DNA of 14,169 nucleotides from K189A clade bacterium (GTDB lineage: Bacteria > Pseudomonadota > Gammaproteobacteria > Pseudomonadales > Azotimanducaceae): the NCBI GenBank assembly GCA_007571095.1, contig RKSB01000181.1, positions 1 to 14,169 of the forward strand, given 5' to 3'. Of the stretch, positions 12,961 to 14,169 are shown piece by piece. How positions within the stretch are numbered: the first letter of the stretch is position 1; each line of letters opens with the position of its first letter. Position numbers and translations under genes: made by a program. Below the pieces are notes generated by a model. It saw only the letters and a program-made list of their open reading frames with translations. It did no database searches and was not told the origin of the DNA.

Positions 12961-14070
12961 ATGTCTGTTCGCTGGATTGACCAGGCCGAACCCGGCGTTC
13001 GGCAATTTACTCCTTACCAGCCCGGCAAGTCACTGGCTGAACTGGAGCGTACCACTGCCGTCGGCAATGCCATCAAGCTGGCCAGCAACGAAAACCCTCG
13101 AGGGCCGAGTCCGCAGGTGATGGCGGCTGTGTCGAAGGCCCTGACCGATCTCAACCGCTATCCGGATGGCCATGCGCTGACTTTCCGGTTGGCTGAGCAT
13201 CTTGGGCTGACGGCCGACCGGCTTGTTCTGGGTAATGGTTCCAACGATGTCCTTGATCTGGTAGCCAGAGTCTTTCTGGGGCCTGACCGCTCAGCCGTGG
13301 TGTCGGCACACTGCTTTCTGGTTTATCCGATCGTGGTAGCACTTGCCGGTGCTGGCCTGACAGAAGTAGCCGCCAAAGACTATGGACACGACCTGGAAGC
13401 CATGCGCAAGGCCGTCGATGAGACGACCGGAGTCGTCTTTGTAGCCAACCCCAACAACCCGACCGGAACATGGGTGACTCACGAGGAGATCAAGCACTTT
13501 CTTGACGAGTTGCCCGAACAGGTCATTCTGGTGCTGGACGAAGCCTATTGCGAGTATATGGACACGTCGAATTATCCAGACTCAATGGCTTTGCTGAAGG
13601 AATACGACAACCTGGTGATAACTCGAACCTTTTCCAAGGTGTATGGCATGGCTTCGGTGCGTGTAGGCTATGCAGTCGCCAATGCCGAGATCGCCGACCT
13701 GCTGAATCGAGCCCGTCAGCCCTTCAATGTCAACGGACTGGCTCTGGAGGCCGCTCAGGCGGCACTGGACGACAAGGACTATGTGGCCGAAAGCATTCGC
13801 CTGAACAAAAGCGGGTTGAAGCAACTGGAGGCTGGTTTGAGCCAACTTGAACTGGCCTATATACCGACGCATGCCAATTTCCTTACCTTTTCCCTGTCGT
13901 CTCGCAGAGTCGAAGCGGCCGATGTCTATCAGGCGATGCTGGCCCAGGGTGTCATCGTCAGACCGGTTGCCAACTACAGGATGCCGGACCATCTGCGAGT
14001 GAGCGTGGGTCTGCCAGAGGAAAACGACCGTTTTCTGGTGGCTTTGAAAAAGGTTCTGGAGGGCGGTTAA
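12961..14070 (+). CDS. hisC: Histidinol-phosphate / aromatic aminotransferase
   Basis: This is a class I/II PLP aminotransferase of the HisC family. It converts imidazole acetol phosphate to histidinol phosphate and in many bacteria also transaminates phenylpyruvate or prephenate. The 369 residues from ATG 12961 match the family length. Landmarks are VRQFTPYQPGK (13-23), LASNENPRGPS (40-50), LGNGSND (90-96), NPNNPTG (163-169), LDEAYCEY (192-199) and the Schiff-base lysine in TRTFSKVYG (K226), then RVGYA. A GTG at 12943 would add six residues. No clear Shine-Dalgarno precedes either start, which is unusual in this window. Its position downstream of serC-pheA and just before cmk-like sequence suggests it is the supra-operon hisC2 type. 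It may serve aromatic amino acid synthesis as well as histidine. Confidence 0.93.
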   Translation: MSVRWIDQAEPGVRQFTPYQPGKSLAELERTTAVGNAIKLASNENPRGPSPQVMAAVSKALTDLNRYPDGHALTFRLAEHLGLTADRLVLGNGSNDVLDLVARVFLGPDRSAVVSAHCFLVYPIVVALAGAGLTEVAAKDYGHDLEAMRKAVDETTGVVFVANPNNPTGTWVTHEEIKHFLDELPEQVILVLDEAYCEYMDTSNYPDSMALLKEYDNLVITRTFSKVYGMASVRVGYAVANAEIADLLNRARQPFNVNGLALEAAQAALDDKDYVAESIRLNKSGLKQLEAGLSQLELAYIPTHANFLTFSLSSRRVEAADVYQAMLAQGVIVRPVANYRMPDHLRVSVGLPEENDRFLVALKKVLEGG

Positions 14071-14121
14071 CTGTCAAGCCTCAACCCTGTTATTACCATT
14101 GATGGGCCGGCAGGAGTCGGG
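14071..14121 (+). CDS. cmk: Cytidylate kinase, first ~17 codons only
   Basis: Right after the hisC stop the same frame reads residues ending in NPVITIDGPAGVG. This matches the N-terminal strand and P-loop of cytidylate kinase (VITIDGPSGSGKGT), the enzyme that phosphorylates CMP and dCMP. The P-loop lysine is not reached: homology stops at about 14121, where sequence resembling hisC begins. The codon in the start position is CTG. One base change or the loss of one C would give ATG overlapping or following the TAA, so a base-call error is likely. cmk downstream of hisC fits the proteobacterial gene order, although tyrA and aroA, normally between them, are absent. Confidence 0.6.
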
Positions 14122-14123
14122 GT

Positions 14124-14169
14124 GCTTGCCAGTTGCCTGACCTTTCCCTGTCGTCCCGCAGAGTCGAAG
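14124..14169 (+). repeat. Degraded copy of an internal hisC segment at the window end
   Basis: The last 46 bases align with hisC positions 13869-13915 with five mismatches and one missing T in a T-run. The last 13 bases (CGCAGAGTCGAAG) and the 12-mer TTTCCCTGTCGT are identical. The changes alter protein sequence and shift the frame. This looks like a chimeric or error-rich contig end rather than a biological duplication. Confidence 0.8.

Noticed and set aside
12902..13120. Leader peptide or attenuator ahead of hisC
   Set aside because: The reading frame has no cluster of His, Phe or Tyr codons and overlaps hisC; the hairpins nearby have no T-run.

Overview
The window looks like a contig from a Gram-negative bacterium, most likely a gammaproteobacterium, and possibly a free-living aquatic one. 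The grounds are a large TonB-dependent outer-membrane receptor, a proteobacterial HtpX, and above all the gene order serC-pheA-...-hisC-(start of cmk). This is the skeleton of the aromatic/serine supra-operon (gyrA-serC-pheA-hisC-tyrA-aroA-cmk-rpsA) seen in Pseudomonas and relatives. The species cannot be named from the sequence alone.

Layout. Positions 2-112 hold the C-terminal end of smpB, which appears frameshifted. An SDR oxidoreductase lies at 178-1056 (-). A 325-bp divergent regulatory region follows, then htpX (1382-2275, +), serC (2360-3436, +) and pheA (3482-4600, +). Between pheA and hisC sits about 8.3 kb that does not belong to the conserved order. It has two arms. The minus-strand arm (8642 to 4618) reads: an Lrp/AsnC regulator; a 2-oxoglutarate/Fe(II) dioxygenase-like protein; a GT8-like glycosyltransferase fused to a SAM methyltransferase; and a protein joining a WaaA/KdtA-like N-terminal domain to a sialyltransferase-like (GT42/GT29-type) C-terminal domain. 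The plus-strand arm (8768 to 12810) reads: a single-module HPPD-like VOC dioxygenase, a TonB-dependent receptor and an alpha/beta hydrolase. The conserved order resumes with hisC (12961-14070), which is followed at once by about 17 codons of cmk. The last 46 bases are a degraded copy of an internal piece of hisC, so the right end is probably an assembly artefact.

How the genes may work together. serC, pheA and hisC supply serine, phenylalanine/tyrosine and histidine precursors. The three minus-strand surface-sugar genes form a compact operon (37-bp gap, then a GTGA stop/start overlap) that plausibly decorates lipopolysaccharide or another surface glycan. The fusion of a WaaA-like domain with a sialyltransferase-like domain is the most novel-looking item, because both parent families use CMP-activated ulosonic acids. 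The Lrp regulator and VOC dioxygenase are divergent across an AT-rich region with repeated ATTTCT/AGAAAT elements. This suggests a small regulated catabolic unit (uptake by the receptor, ring oxidation, hydrolysis), possibly for an aromatic amino-acid-like compound. Those functional links are inference.

No tRNA, rRNA, CRISPR array, insertion sequence or integrase was seen.
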